The notes beneath the pieces are model-generated. The model was given only the letters and a program-made list of their open reading frames with translations. It did no database searches and was not told the origin of the DNA. From Atherinomorus stipes (Eukaryota; Chordata; Actinopteri; Atheriniformes; Atherinidae): a stretch of 64,000 nucleotides of DNA. Position 1 is the stretch's first letter. The number at the start of each line of letters is the position of its first letter. This document shows, in pieces, positions 49,501 through 60,394 of the stretch. The DNA is taken from contig JALJCO010008621.1 of NCBI GenBank assembly GCA_023101725.1, positions 558,001 to 622,000 of the forward strand. The letters are read 5' to 3'. A program made the position numbers and the translations under genes.

Positions 49501-50621
49501 TGCTTGCCAGATGTTGCTCGCTTATCCACTGATGTTTGAATCTGAATCAATTTGTCTGATTGACCATACATTAATGCAGCGCCTACCACTGTAATTTCAC
49601 AGAGAGGTCACATGACATATTAACATAAATGCACAGCTTGCATGAGACCCTGCGCCTAACTACTGTTAGCTATTAAAGGAAAAAAGACACTGTAGATGTA
49701 GTTTTTGTGCCTTATTATTTCATCATTGGTCAAACACAGTGTGTTAGTATTCATTAAATTCACTATCTGCTAAAAGTTTGGGTACATCTGTTAAAATATG
49801 TCATTTTTATATAGAAATAAGACACATCTTTTCTCTGATTTGTCAAATGCCCATAAGCATCAAACTTTAGCTAACAGAACTGTGATGCTGGCTACTATTT
49901 TTTTTCTTTATGTCCAGGCATATAGTCATGGAAAGGTCAGGTATTATCTCATTGCAAAGTGCTGCATTATGTAAAGCTGCTCTCTTAATGCCATATAGGA
50001 TTTGAATAAAGATGCTCCCACGTAATTTCACTGTTATATTCTCAGCTGACTTACAGCGTTAATGAACTGCTTCAGAACAAAAAGCACTGTTTGTCCACAG
50101 TTTGTTATGATAGCAGTGACAGAACATTAGCAGTGGACAACAGGAAGAAAAAGGCATTTGAGTGATTGCCAGTAATCCTCGATGTGTTGCGCTGCTCTTC
50201 AGGTGCTGAACGCATGCGTCAGCCACTAACTTTAATACATAAACAGTGAAAAAGCTCAAAACAGCAAGGATGGATTAAAGTTTTGACATCTTTTGCATGA
50301 TTATTAAGATTGACCTCCACCACCATCTCAGTCTGTTTAATGTTGGATCAGTTTTCTTCTCTTTTTTTTTCTTTTTTTTCCCCATCAATTTAGTTACAGT
50401 GCAGATTAATCTACCCTCGTCACTCAGTCCCTCATACTGCTGTCTCACTGGGTGAAAACACAAAATATGGTCCATCTGTATTACTTATGTTGTACTTTCC
50501 TTTTTTTTTAACACCTAGAGATGCAACAAATCCCAAACAACACCAAAACTACAACAGTAAACAGCACTGGCTTCAAGAAGAAATCATTGTGTTAACATGC
50601 TTAGCTTATTTGCAAGTACAT
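46561..50621. other. no gene seen
   Basis: Four kilobases of AT-rich DNA with few repeats that I can name. Only an A-run (about 47524-47540) and ordinary T/A tracts stand out. Conserved non-coding elements could be here but cannot be judged without alignment. Confidence 0.35.
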
Positions 50622-50629
50622 CTCTAAAT

Positions 50630-50899
50630 CAGTGGTTCTCAAACTTTTTTTTGCAGGGCCCCCTTTTCATGGGAAATTATAATGTCAAGCCCCCCCCCTA
50701 TCCCACCACTGCTACCACATGCACCTAAAGATTAAACATGAGATACATGAAAAAATGCACTGCATTGGGGTGGGGCAATGCCTTTTGAGTCATCGTCATT
50801 TGTTCATTAGTACTTTAAAGAATAAGCCCATTTTTTTGTTAGAAGTACAAAAACTATAGGCCTGGCTGAGGGGGCCCGCCCCCAGTTTGAGAACCACTG
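50630..50899. mobile_element. hAT-type miniature element, 270 bp
   Basis: A perfect 8-bp target duplication CTCTAAAT lies at 50622-50629 and 50900-50907. Ends CAGTGGTTCTCAAACT (left) and CAGTGGTTCTCAAACTGG reading in from the right are perfect inverted repeats of the common vertebrate hAT type. No transposase. Confidence 0.92.
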
Positions 50900-50907
50900 C
50901 TCTAAAT

Positions 50908-53317
50908 GGACATAGTTCCATAAGGAACACCAGTACCGCCGATCTCTGTTAACTTTTTAGCAAGGCTAGAGTTTCCAATCAGGATATGACCTGAATACAA
51001 AAAATATTCCTTTAATTCTTTTCTTGAAAAAAAAAATGCCTTGATTTAATTCTAAACCCATCCAAAGGGCACCACTGATGTGCAAGATGGTAGTAAGGCC
51101 AGCATTGTTCTACGTTTTGGAGACACTGACCCCGAGGAAAAGACAGAAGGCAGAACTGGGGGTAGCAGAAATTAAAATGTTGAGGTTCTCTTATGGAGGG
51201 ACTACGATGGACAGGATCTAGAATGAGTACAGAGGGGCATCATGTGTTGGAAGCTTTGGAAACAAAGTCAGAGAGGCCCTAAAATACCCATTTATGTTCT
51301 ACACTAAAGATGGATACAAAGCTCCGTCTGTCTCCTGCGTCCTGCGTGTGCATTATATTGTCTGTTTTCAGTGAACTGCAGATGCGTTGCCCAACTTTAT
51401 ACAGTGTTCGTGCACAACGCAGCGAACAAAGCAGTACCCCTGAAAATCGTAGGGGCAGTCTCGAGCATTATAGCTGTCATGTGACCATCAAAATGAGCGA
51501 AAACGAAGCCACAGCATAATTAATGGCTGCACAGACCATCACTGTTTACTGCGCTGCCTGTTTTTATGTGTCTATTCTGGGACAGGCGAGCCCACAAAGG
51601 ATACGTTGTCAGTATCCTTTGTTTCAGGCCAAACGGAGAGCAGGTTTGCACTATCACTGGCTGAACGATTTGTCCTGCAAATACGTCATCACGTACGGTG
51701 TGCAAATGTGGCATGTGGAAACGTCCTTGTTCCGGGCATTCATTTATGCTCTGAAATCGTTTCTCCTGGGCACACAGGCGTTTCTCTGTGCGATTGAATT
51801 ACCAGACAAGTCGCTGGTAAATGGCTGGCAGTCGGCTGAAAGGGGAACTTTTTCATGCCCACATCTGTAGTGTTAGATGGAGGCTGATGATTCAATGGGG
51901 CGACCAATGAAGAGAACAACTTAAAAGGAAAAAGTTAAAAGAGCATCTTGAATACATTTATGTTGAATCCAGACAGCATTCTCACCCAAATATTTTCAAG
52001 GTTTGCAAAACATTCATATTTAGCAATGCATAATTAACTGTGTACAAATTTAGTGAAATCAAAGGTGGAACTATATGTGCATACTCTGGGCAGAAGTCTA
52101 TGTGGTATTTTTGCCTTTATTTCTGTTTATAGCCAATGAAAGGTCCAGAATCAAAGCAGCTGAATCTACAGCAAATAAATATGAAAAATAGGAGGGAGGT
52201 AGTGATGGATCTCTCCTCCAATCTCCTCACTGAGCCAAAACATCTCTGCTTACAAGTCATCTTAGATGGATTGGAAGATTATGAAATGCAGTATGGTCTA
52301 ATTCTTTCTTCCTTGTCACTTTCTCTCTCACAGCTCACTCACAGCAGCTCACTCACTCCACATAGTCCAAATACAACAATTTCAAAGCAAGTTCCATCAT
52401 TAGCCTTTCAGATGGATTGACTATAGTTAATGCTGACTTGTGTGAAAACAAATTGCGATGTCTGAAAAGAAAAATGTGTTAGTAAGCATTCGCTTGCTCC
52501 ACCAGCTTTACTTTACTCAGTGAGGTTGATAGTTTATGTGGTCGATTAAGATGTTTGGTTAAACTTGATGTTTTTAGTTTGATAAGTGGATGAGTTTGGT
52601 TGATGTGTGTTGCTGCTACTATTTATTTGTCTTACTGCTACAGTTAACATTTTTAATCAAATAACTTAAATTAACTGCATTTTGGTGTAAACAAAAACCT
52701 AGCATGAGAATCCCCAGACTATAGATTTACTTTTGGTTTAGACAGAAGCTTATCAGATGTTTTCTGCTGCTGTGATATTGTTCTGGTTCTAACTAGAATA
52801 AATGCATATCTCTTCTTTTCTCTCATTGCTTTCATCGTATTAATTACACTTGCTAATGGTACACATGTACAACCAAGCTAAATCTTTAATATGAAGGCAA
52901 AAACGGGCAGGGGAAGAGAACTAGAAGTGACAAGGTGAGAGACAACGCCCCTGTGGTGAGGATCTCTTTCCTTCAGTGGTAAGGTCACATGCTAACTTTC
53001 ATACATCATAGGGAGCTGTGAGCTGTAGCTTAATCATTTGACATTGATGATGGTACACGAGTCATTATAAAGCCTTTTCTGGAATGACCTTTGAGCCTCT
53101 TTTTTTTTTTTTTACATGCAAGCTTGGGCAAATTTGCCCATGACACTTTTCTAAACCTTTTTCCCTGACTCGGGGACATTTCTGACTGTGTAGATCGCTG
53201 CAAAAACCTGCTCAGCTCTTTTCTAGAAAACAAATATTATGTTGAGCTTTATATGGTCCAATGATTTGCAGCTGAAATAATGCTAAATGAACATTTTAAA
53301 GCTCCACTGTTTCTAAC
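50908..53317. other. no gene seen
   Basis: A more GC-balanced stretch at about 51300-51850 contains several short open frames on both strands and a palindrome (CAAAGGATAC ... GTATCCTTTG near 51595-51621). It may be another old DNA element but has no clear ends. The rest is AT-rich. Confidence 0.3.
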
Positions 53318-53321
53318 TTAA

Positions 53322-53796
53322 AGGGACTTGAGGCAAGATTAAGAAACAAAACTCGCGACAGCCGCGACTGCCGCTTCAGGTAACTGCAGCCACGAGCCAA
53401 GCCATCCCGGGAGCGTGCACAAACTGAAGCTATAATGTTGTTTACAACGCTTTTTCTTTGTAGTTACACTTTTTAGTGTCTTTCAGTTGATCTGGATCGT
53501 TTGCTGCCGGCAGAAGAATCCATAACTATCGCTTAGAGTGTTTGAATTTACCACGACGGTCTTCTTCCTGTATCAAAACTGTGGATGTAGGTCATTTGAC
53601 GTCACGTCCGCAGGGCAGCGCGGGAAATTCGGACACCGAATTGCAGCACATTTTGCAGGACACAGCCTGTTCAAGGCAACAGAGAGAAACGTGGGTGGAA
53701 ACTTTATTTTTGGTATTTAGCGCTTCATCACCCATTAGTATTAAAAAAAAATGGACATGCATGTTTGTTTGTTTTTAATTCCTGCCTCTAGTACCT
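53322..53796 (+). mobile_element. TTAA element family A, copy 3 (uninterrupted)
   Basis: Flanked by TTAA (53318-53321, 53797-53800). Ends AGGGACTTGAGGCAAGATTA (left) and AGGTACTAGAGGCAGGAATT reading in from the right. This 475-bp copy serves as the reference for the other two. It contains no transposase. Confidence 0.88.
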
Positions 53797-54145
53797 TTAA
53801 ACCACAGCTGTTGTCTCCACTTCATGTCCTGAATCAGAGCTCTGTTCAGCTTTATTGACAGCTCAGAAGGAATCTGAAACACATGAAGTGTTACATACAT
53901 AGATGTTACAAAAAAAAAAACTAAAACAATTTGTTTTCACTGGAATTTTAATGCATCGAACTGACAGTAGTTTGCTCAAATTTTTTTGTATCAGGTGTTT
54001 TTACAAAATGGTTGGTATTGTTTGTCAAATTGATGGATGCATGTACAAACTCTTTTTGTCTGAGCCTTTTTTATCAGAGCAGATTTTGACTAGTATATAT
54101 AAAGACAGATGGTATTAAGAATTGATAGTTATCTGTTTTTTTTAG

Positions 54146-54466
54146 ATTTATATTGAGCTTTTCAAGGCACTCAAAGCGCTCATAGGACCATTATTCATTC
54201 TACTCATCATTCTTACTTGGTGATGGTAAGCTATGTATGTAGCCCCAACTGTAAACTGTATGTAGACTGACTGAAGCGTGGTGGCCATTTTGTGCCTACG
54301 GCCCCTTGACCATCACTGGAACATTTGCACACATTCATGCAATGCAAGGGGGGTTAGGTGTCTTGCCCAAGGACACAACCACAGATGGCTGGGGGATCAG
54401 GGATTTGAACTGCCGATCCTCTGATCATTGGCTGACCTGCTCTACCACCTGAGCCACTGCCGCCCC
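54146..54466 (+). repeat. abundant teleost interspersed repeat
   Basis: AAGGCACTCAAAGCGCTCAT, TTGGTGATGGTAAGCTA, GTGTCTTGCCCAAGGACACA and GCTCTACCACCTGAGCCACT follow the order of a very common fish retroelement-derived repeat that I recognise. Its class (LINE-derived or SINE) is uncertain. Confidence 0.65.
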
Positions 54467-54479
54467 AATAGATATTCAT

Positions 54480-55165
54480 ATTTCCCTTGTTTTTACTTTA
54501 GTATGGAAAGAAGGGTGGTGTGCTCCCCCTGATTGGCTAATGACTGTGCAATAAAAAAAAGTGATCTTTATTAACAGGGTGCTGTACACGAGATTTTTTT
54601 TTTCTCTTCCACATGTATCCATCTGTGCAGTTGTCAGCATCTGCAGATTGAAGGATTTTGGATCATTTTTTAAATGCAGGCTGACAGAAATGCAATTTGC
54701 CAAGAGCTCAGTAACCCAGAGAAGTCGTCTGAAATAATTGGATGCTGATTGGCTCGTTTGTTTGAACCAGAAAAGAAACACAAAAATATATTTTAAAAAA
54801 AAGAAAGATGAGATAGATATTAATACACGACCTTGTCCCAAAGGACCATTTAGAGATGAAAGCTGCATTTTAACCCAACTTGTAATGTATTATTTGTCAA
54901 CATAGCTAATAAAGCCCCCACTCCCATGTCTTGGCAAAACCAACAATAGAAATAATCAAACAAAGAAAAGGCATATACTTTGCTCTTATATTATTAACAC
55001 TGCCCCCATGTAACAGAAAAATCCAATAACAAGCAAAAATGTCAGTGGTAGCACCATCATAGAGCCATGTACTGTATGAGGAACTATGTCCAAATTATTC
55101 AAGAAACTGGAGTCACCAAAGATTCACAAAAACTGTGATTTGACTTGTGGCAAGGACCGCAATGG
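54480..55165. other. no gene seen
   Basis: AT-rich sequence. A - strand open frame here (54476-54868) has no recognisable features. Confidence 0.35.
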
Positions 55166-55167
55166 AG

Positions 55168-55235
55168 GGCCCAGATGGGATTCACTCCCCCGACTCCTGG
55201 GTGAGAGTCATGCGTGCCTACCAGTCAGCCAAAGG
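55168..55235 (-). repeat. tRNA-Glu-like repeat unit 1
   Basis: On the - strand it reads TTGGCTGACTGGTAGGCACG (A-box-like), GACTCTCACCCAGGAGTC (anticodon-arm-like, CTC in the loop) and GAGTGAATCCC (weak B box). It lacks proper acceptor-stem pairing, so it is a tRNA-derived repeat or pseudogene rather than a working tRNA. Confidence 0.5.
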
Positions 55236-55439
55236 GACATCCCTGTGGCCAAGTAGCCAGGGCACATCATCAATCGGAGGCATAGTGACAGGACCCTACA
55301 CTGACATCTGTCCCCCTCTTTCCACAAGCATGTCCTCGTGCTCCGGATAGGGTGCTACCAATTACAAATCCACGATTTACCAGTATCGCACATGGATCCT
55401 GCCGACAACGGCAAAATACTCAAAGTTACACAAGGAGAG

Positions 55440-55507
55440 CCTGGGTGGGAGTCGATACCTAGACTCCCAGGTGAAAGTCCTGCACGCTTACAGAGTTATC
55501 CATTTGG
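55440..55507 (-). repeat. tRNA-Glu-like repeat unit 2
   Basis: On the - strand it reads GGATAACTCTGTAAGCGTGC, GACTTTCACCTGGGAGTC (TTC in the loop, a Glu anticodon) and GGTATCGACTCCC (B-box-like). It is diverged from unit 1 but has the same arrangement. Confidence 0.5.
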
Positions 55508-55570
55508 CTGACTGGTAAGCACGCATGACTCTTACACAGGAATCTGGGGATTAACTCCCGCCTTGGTCCT
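55500..55570 (+). repeat. tRNA-Glu-like repeat unit 3 (inverted)
   Basis: On the + strand it reads TTTGGCTGACTGGTAAGCAC, ATGACTCTTACACAGGAATC and GGGGATTAACTCCC. It is an inverted relative of unit 1 and abuts unit 2 head to head. Confidence 0.5.
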
Positions 55571-56342
55571 TGTGTGCTTTGCCATGGACTTTGAACTTGA
55601 AACGTATGTTATATTTGGCACACTCAATATTATTAAACACATGCATCACACAGTTATTTTACTTTAACTGAACACCATCTGCTATAGTAGCTGTGCATGT
55701 CCACACACCCGGGTCTCTCTTGGCTTACAGATATTAGCAAACAAAGTAACAGGATGGTCTCATCAGCAGCTTTTCACCAATATAAGAGTCCTGTTCTCCT
55801 GGCAAATGTGACTGCTGAAGACACAGAAGTGTAAACCGATATTCGTGGCATGTTTTGTTGAACATGCGAAAAATTCACATCTGGGAGCTTTTAAGCTGTT
55901 TTGACTTTTAAGTTTTGTTTTGTCTTTTCTCCGTCATGGATGGATCTGTTGACAAGTTAATGGAGAAATACAGATTAACTGCATGCCTTATAGTTGGTGA
56001 AGTTGCTGCTAGTGAAAGTATATAAAAGCCACACAGACATTAGGGCTTTCAGCAAATATAACTGCAGCTATTGAAATAATCATTTACAGCTTTAGCAAAG
56101 TTTTTAGCTCCTGCGAGGAGTGTTAGGAATGAAGTAACTTCAAGTAGACAGCTGTTAAAAAGACACATTTTGTAGATTTGTAGCTTTTGTGTTATCTTTG
56201 TAAAGCAGGTGCTTCACAGTTTGATGGCTTAGAGATGTTTCCCAACTGGGAATCAAACTGCAGTATTTCACTGGAGACTGAAAATCTAGAGCTATCTTAG
56301 AATTGACAATGGAATGAGGAAAAGCCAGTGGGTTACTGGAGT
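55571..56342. other. no gene seen
   Basis: AT-rich, with no assignable feature. Confidence 0.4.
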
Positions 56343-56344
56343 TA

Positions 56345-56875
56345 CAGTGGTGCTTGAAAGTTTACATACCCTTCTATGAAAGACAGAAAAAAATCAGCTG
56401 CCAGTGAATTAAGTTGAAATTGACAAAGGTAATAATAAAAAAAAAAAAAATATGAAAATGATGACATTGATTTTCTATTGTGGTTCAACAGAAATGTTAA
56501 AACAAACAAAAAAAAGAATGAAATGAGTAAACAAGCATGATGGGGCTCCTGAACTCAAATTTTGTTGATCAACCCTTTGAGGCAATCAGATGTTTTCTGT
56601 AATGTTCAATAACACCTCTGTACCTGTTGTCAGGTATTTTTACCCACTGTTCATAAACAAGGTGCCTTTATTTGTCTTGGACAGTTTTGTATGATTATTT
56701 GTTTTCTGAATTATCTTTTTAACAAAAATTCAAAATCAATACTTTATTTTACTAAATTATGATTTAGAATTGTATTTATTGATTACTACTTTCCTCAGTT
56801 TTGTTTAATTTGAATTGCTATTGTGAATATAGCCTTTTCTTTATGAGAGGGTATGTAAACTTTCAAGCACAACTG
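56345..56875. mobile_element. Tc1-type miniature element, 531 bp
   Basis: TA at 56343-56344 and 56876-56877. Ends CAGTGGTGCTTGAAAGTTTA (left) and CAGTTGTGCTTGAAAGTTTA reading in from the right are near-perfect inverted repeats, followed on both sides by CATACCC. The interior resembles an internally deleted Tc1-like element (ACTGTTCATAAACAAGGTGC). No usable transposase. Confidence 0.88.
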
Positions 56876-56877
56876 TA

Positions 56878-59610
56878 TATGAATTCATCCCCTGGTTACT
56901 GTAAATGTTTATATATACCTTGTATAGCTTGATATCAATGCATTGAATAGTTGTTAAGATAATTCAGAAGTGATGCACCTTCAGGTTGACAGATCAAGAC
57001 TTACATAGCAACAACACAAAACCCAATTTAGTTTAGATATGCATCGAATTGGATTAAAGAGTGTTTTTGATAATTTTTTGGTTAAGACACAACACAAATG
57101 AATGAACTGACTTACGAATGATACACTGCACTGAAAAAATTAATCTGGCCAAATGTAAATGCAACAAATCAAATCTACTACATTTAACAATGAAAACACA
57201 AGTTTGCGTACTGCTGTGAAAGACAACATACATTAAAAAAGTATGAAATTCCCTTTGGCCTCTGTTCTCCTATCGACTTCAACTAATGTTGAAATATTGT
57301 TAATCAAATACACCAACCTCATATATGCTTGTGTTAGAATTTTAAAACATTATTTTCATTAAAGCCCCAATGTGTAGGACAGTGACATTTAGCTGCTCAA
57401 ATTGCCACCATCTTCAGGGGGCAACTAGAGCCATGTTTGGTTCTCCTGAGCCTCTGTAGTAACATGGCACTGCATCATGGCAAAGGGGAGAAGAGGATGA
57501 CCTGCAGCACTTTTAGATCTAAATAACTCCTTCTAATCTAATGAAAACTCAAATGTTTTTTTTCCTACTTTTCATTCTACACAAATGGAAAGACAGAAAT
57601 AATTGTACAAAGTTAAATTCAGATATACCTCATTTCTGGGAGTTAACTGCTCTGATGCAGCGCTCAAGCCGAAATACAAAAATGAAATTATTATACACAT
57701 TGAAATAGCAACAGTCATTATAAACAAATCAATGAATGGATAGAAAGTTGAAAAGTGTCAGAGATCCACATGATGAGAGGAGGAAAAGCAAGGAAAACCA
57801 GAACTAAACCAAAGGCAGAACTGAAACTGACTGGCTGAAGGTCAACATAACCCAATGGTCTCTACTCAAGAAATGCAGCCCAGCAAACACAATGAACTGG
57901 CAATGAACAAAGGAAAATCTGAAACATGAATACAAATGGGATTAATTACATAACTAGAAGCAGGTGTGGCAAAGTGTAACCAGAATCAGAGAGCAGGGAG
58001 TAAGCTTAACTAACACGGAGGGATAAACTCTATGAAATAAAACAGGAAACAAGACAGAGGACTCAAGGACAAGAGCAGAAACTAATGAAAAGCCTACAGC
58101 TGAAAAAAAGTAAAACCATGACAAAAATTTAGTTTGCATGCTCTGAGTTGATTCATATCATAACTGTGATGTAGTTGCTGTTGTAAAGCACCTTAGTCAA
58201 CTGAGGTTGTTTTCAATGTGCAATATAAATACATTTTTATAATTAAATTGAATATTTGTTTCAGCCGAGCTCAAATTGGGGTTGTTTAGAAGCCATTTTT
58301 ACAGTGCAAGCCTGTTTGATTTAGTGTGTGCAGATGAATGATTGCAGAGTTATGCAGTATTTGAATGTGCATCACGATGGGATGTGCCTGTTGCTGAGGG
58401 TTCTCTGACAGACCAAAATCTCTTGAAGTGGCTGTGAAATGTTGTCTAACATTGTCTTTATCTTGGACAGTGAGAGTGTCAATGAGAAAATTAAATGAAA
58501 TTAGACAAATGACTTCATGGAATTAGCCTTAATTCCTGCGTTACAGGAGAAGTAGAAAAGAATAATAATGACGCTGACATGCAGATGATTGGTGCATTTC
58601 TCTCACATGCAGAGGTTAATTTCTGCATTTCTCTACAACCTCTGGCAGCTGCTGGATAATCCCCTTGAGCCTGTGTCCTATTAAGCTTTTAAAAGCTGGT
58701 ATGAACTGTCCATTTTTTAATAACCATGTCACATCAAGGGTACAAATCTCCACCACCACAATGCCTTCCATCTGAATACTTTTACTTGCAGTAATTGCAG
58801 CATCGATATTTAAACAGATCCTTTGCAACAAAGTCATTTCCAAAAGCAAAAAAATGCATAGAGTGGATAATTCGTTACCTCAGTGGCTATCCTTAATGTG
58901 CTATAAACCAAATACTGCAAGCATATTCAAACAAGCATATCTTTTTACTTTGTCATACTTAATATCTCTTCTTCTTAAAATTCTCTTTGTTCTGTAATTA
59001 AAGGGAAATGGTTTGGCCTTGGATTTCCTCGCATTTGTGATGTTGCATATTCATGGAGTATGTACAACAGTGGAATCAGCAGAAAGCAGACAAACTCCTT
59101 CATGGGTTTCCAGTTATCTGTGTTTTTTCATGGGTTAGTACCACTTTTGAGCTTAAACTGAAATCCTAAGGCAGACACAAAAATTATTCTTCATAACCCC
59201 AGGGACCAGACTAGCTGACTCTCTCTAAAAAACAAGAAGGAATGACCTATATCTGAACTGTGGTCAGCAATTCATTCCTGCACTGTGATGAATTGTAGGG
59301 AAAATAAATTGATGCGATTGTTTTATTGTACCAATGCCTCCTAGCAATAATTCTTACACTGTTGTTAAACCTGTTTATTTCCCTTTTAAATGGTGCCAAA
59401 ATGGATTTGTGGGACAAGCAACAGCGTTGAATATGTGAGTTGCACCAATGAAAATCTTTTGAAAAACCAAAACTATTTACTTTGGATGTGGCTTTTGTTT
59501 TGAGCTTCATGTGTGCTGACAATCAGGTGGATGATTCGCACCTGATTAGGAACATTATGCTGAGCAAGAAGCTCAGATTCTGCCTATAGCAGTTGAGGTT
59601 GAAGGGTCAA
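56878..59610. other. no gene seen; possible TTAA element start at 57363
   Basis: TTAA at 57359-57362 followed by AGCCCCAATGTGTAGGAC looks like the left end of another TTAA element, but no convincing right end was found. The rest is AT-rich. Confidence 0.3.
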
Positions 59611-59611
59611 A

Positions 59612-60105
59612 GTGAAGAGAACATGCAGAGAATACTATACTGATTACCGCAGTAACAGAGTAACAGCTCCTGGTGAAGATAATGTGGGGAAGGATGGATT
59701 AGAAAAAACAAGGCTAGTCATCATTGGAGGCAGTCTTAATGCAGAGACATATGGAGAGGAAATTCTGCAACCAGCAGCAACCCCATATCCACAGTCCTGT
59801 ACCAAACTCAATCCTCCGAGATGATGTTTGCTATTGTACAACAGAGTGGAGTTTAAAAGAGACAACCTACAAGGTTTGAGATCAGAAAGGATGGAATATC
59901 TAGCCTGCAGTCTTGACCTCAACCTGACTGAATATGGGATCAGCTTGGGCATTTCAGAGTGACACAATCTATTTGGCTGACTTGCAATAAATGCTGGTTT
60001 AATAATGGGATGCCATCCCACAGCAGTGTGTGGTGACCAGCATGACGAGGAACCAGGCTGTTGTGGCTGGATATGGGTTCTTCCACATGACACTGAAACT
60101 CTTGT
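59612..60105 (+). pseudogene. decayed Tc1-like transposase relic (family T2), copy 2
   Basis: The + strand reads LVIIGGSLNAETYGEEILQP, then (after frame changes) LDLNLTEYGISLG where a Tc1 transposase has SPDLNPIE-LWDQLG. Its segment order matches the relic at 33.2-33.6 kb, in the opposite orientation. Several stops and shifts make it dead. Confidence 0.65.
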
Positions 60106-60170
60106 TTGTTAAATTAATTAATTATTAGATTGCCAATGTGTCATGTTTTTCAGACCTGAATCGACTAATC

Positions 60171-60386
60171 CAGGGTTGTCCAAGTCTTCTCCTACTGTCC
60201 TGCAATTTTTTAAAAATACTCTCCTCAGCTCACCTGAATCAAATGGCTAATTCCTTCATGTGCATGTCCTTCGGCTCTGCAGAGGCCTAATAAAGAGCCA
60301 TTCATTTGATTCAGGTGTGTTGGAGGAGGGATGCAACCAAAAGGTGCAGGATAGTAGCTCTTGAGGACTGGACTTCAGCACCCCTG
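60171..60386. mobile_element. hAT-type palindromic miniature element, 216 bp
   Basis: The 8-bp target duplication has one mismatch: GACTAATC at 60163-60170 and AACTAATC at 60387-60394. Ends CAGGGTTGTCCAAGTC (left) and CAGGGGTGCTGAAGTCCAGT reading in from the right. The middle is a near palindrome around CACCTGAATCAAATGGCT and GAGCCATTCATTTGATTCAG. I recognise it as a common fish type. Confidence 0.88.
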
Positions 60387-60394
60387 AACTAATC

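Noticed and set aside
51523..51870. 115-codon open frame on the + strand
   Set aside because: There is no recognised domain, no splice context and no promoter. It lies in repeat-like sequence with frames open on both strands.
54476..54868. 130-codon - strand open frame
   Set aside because: Hydrophobic runs come from A/T tracts. There is no recognisable protein and it overlaps the end of an interspersed repeat.
57363..57600. Possible TTAA element starting AGCCCCAATGTGTAGGAC
   Set aside because: No matching inverted end followed by TTAA was found downstream, so it is not called as a full element.
58616..58849. 77-codon - strand open frame with protein-like composition
   Set aside because: There are no flanking splice sites or homology that I can recognise. 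It could be chance.
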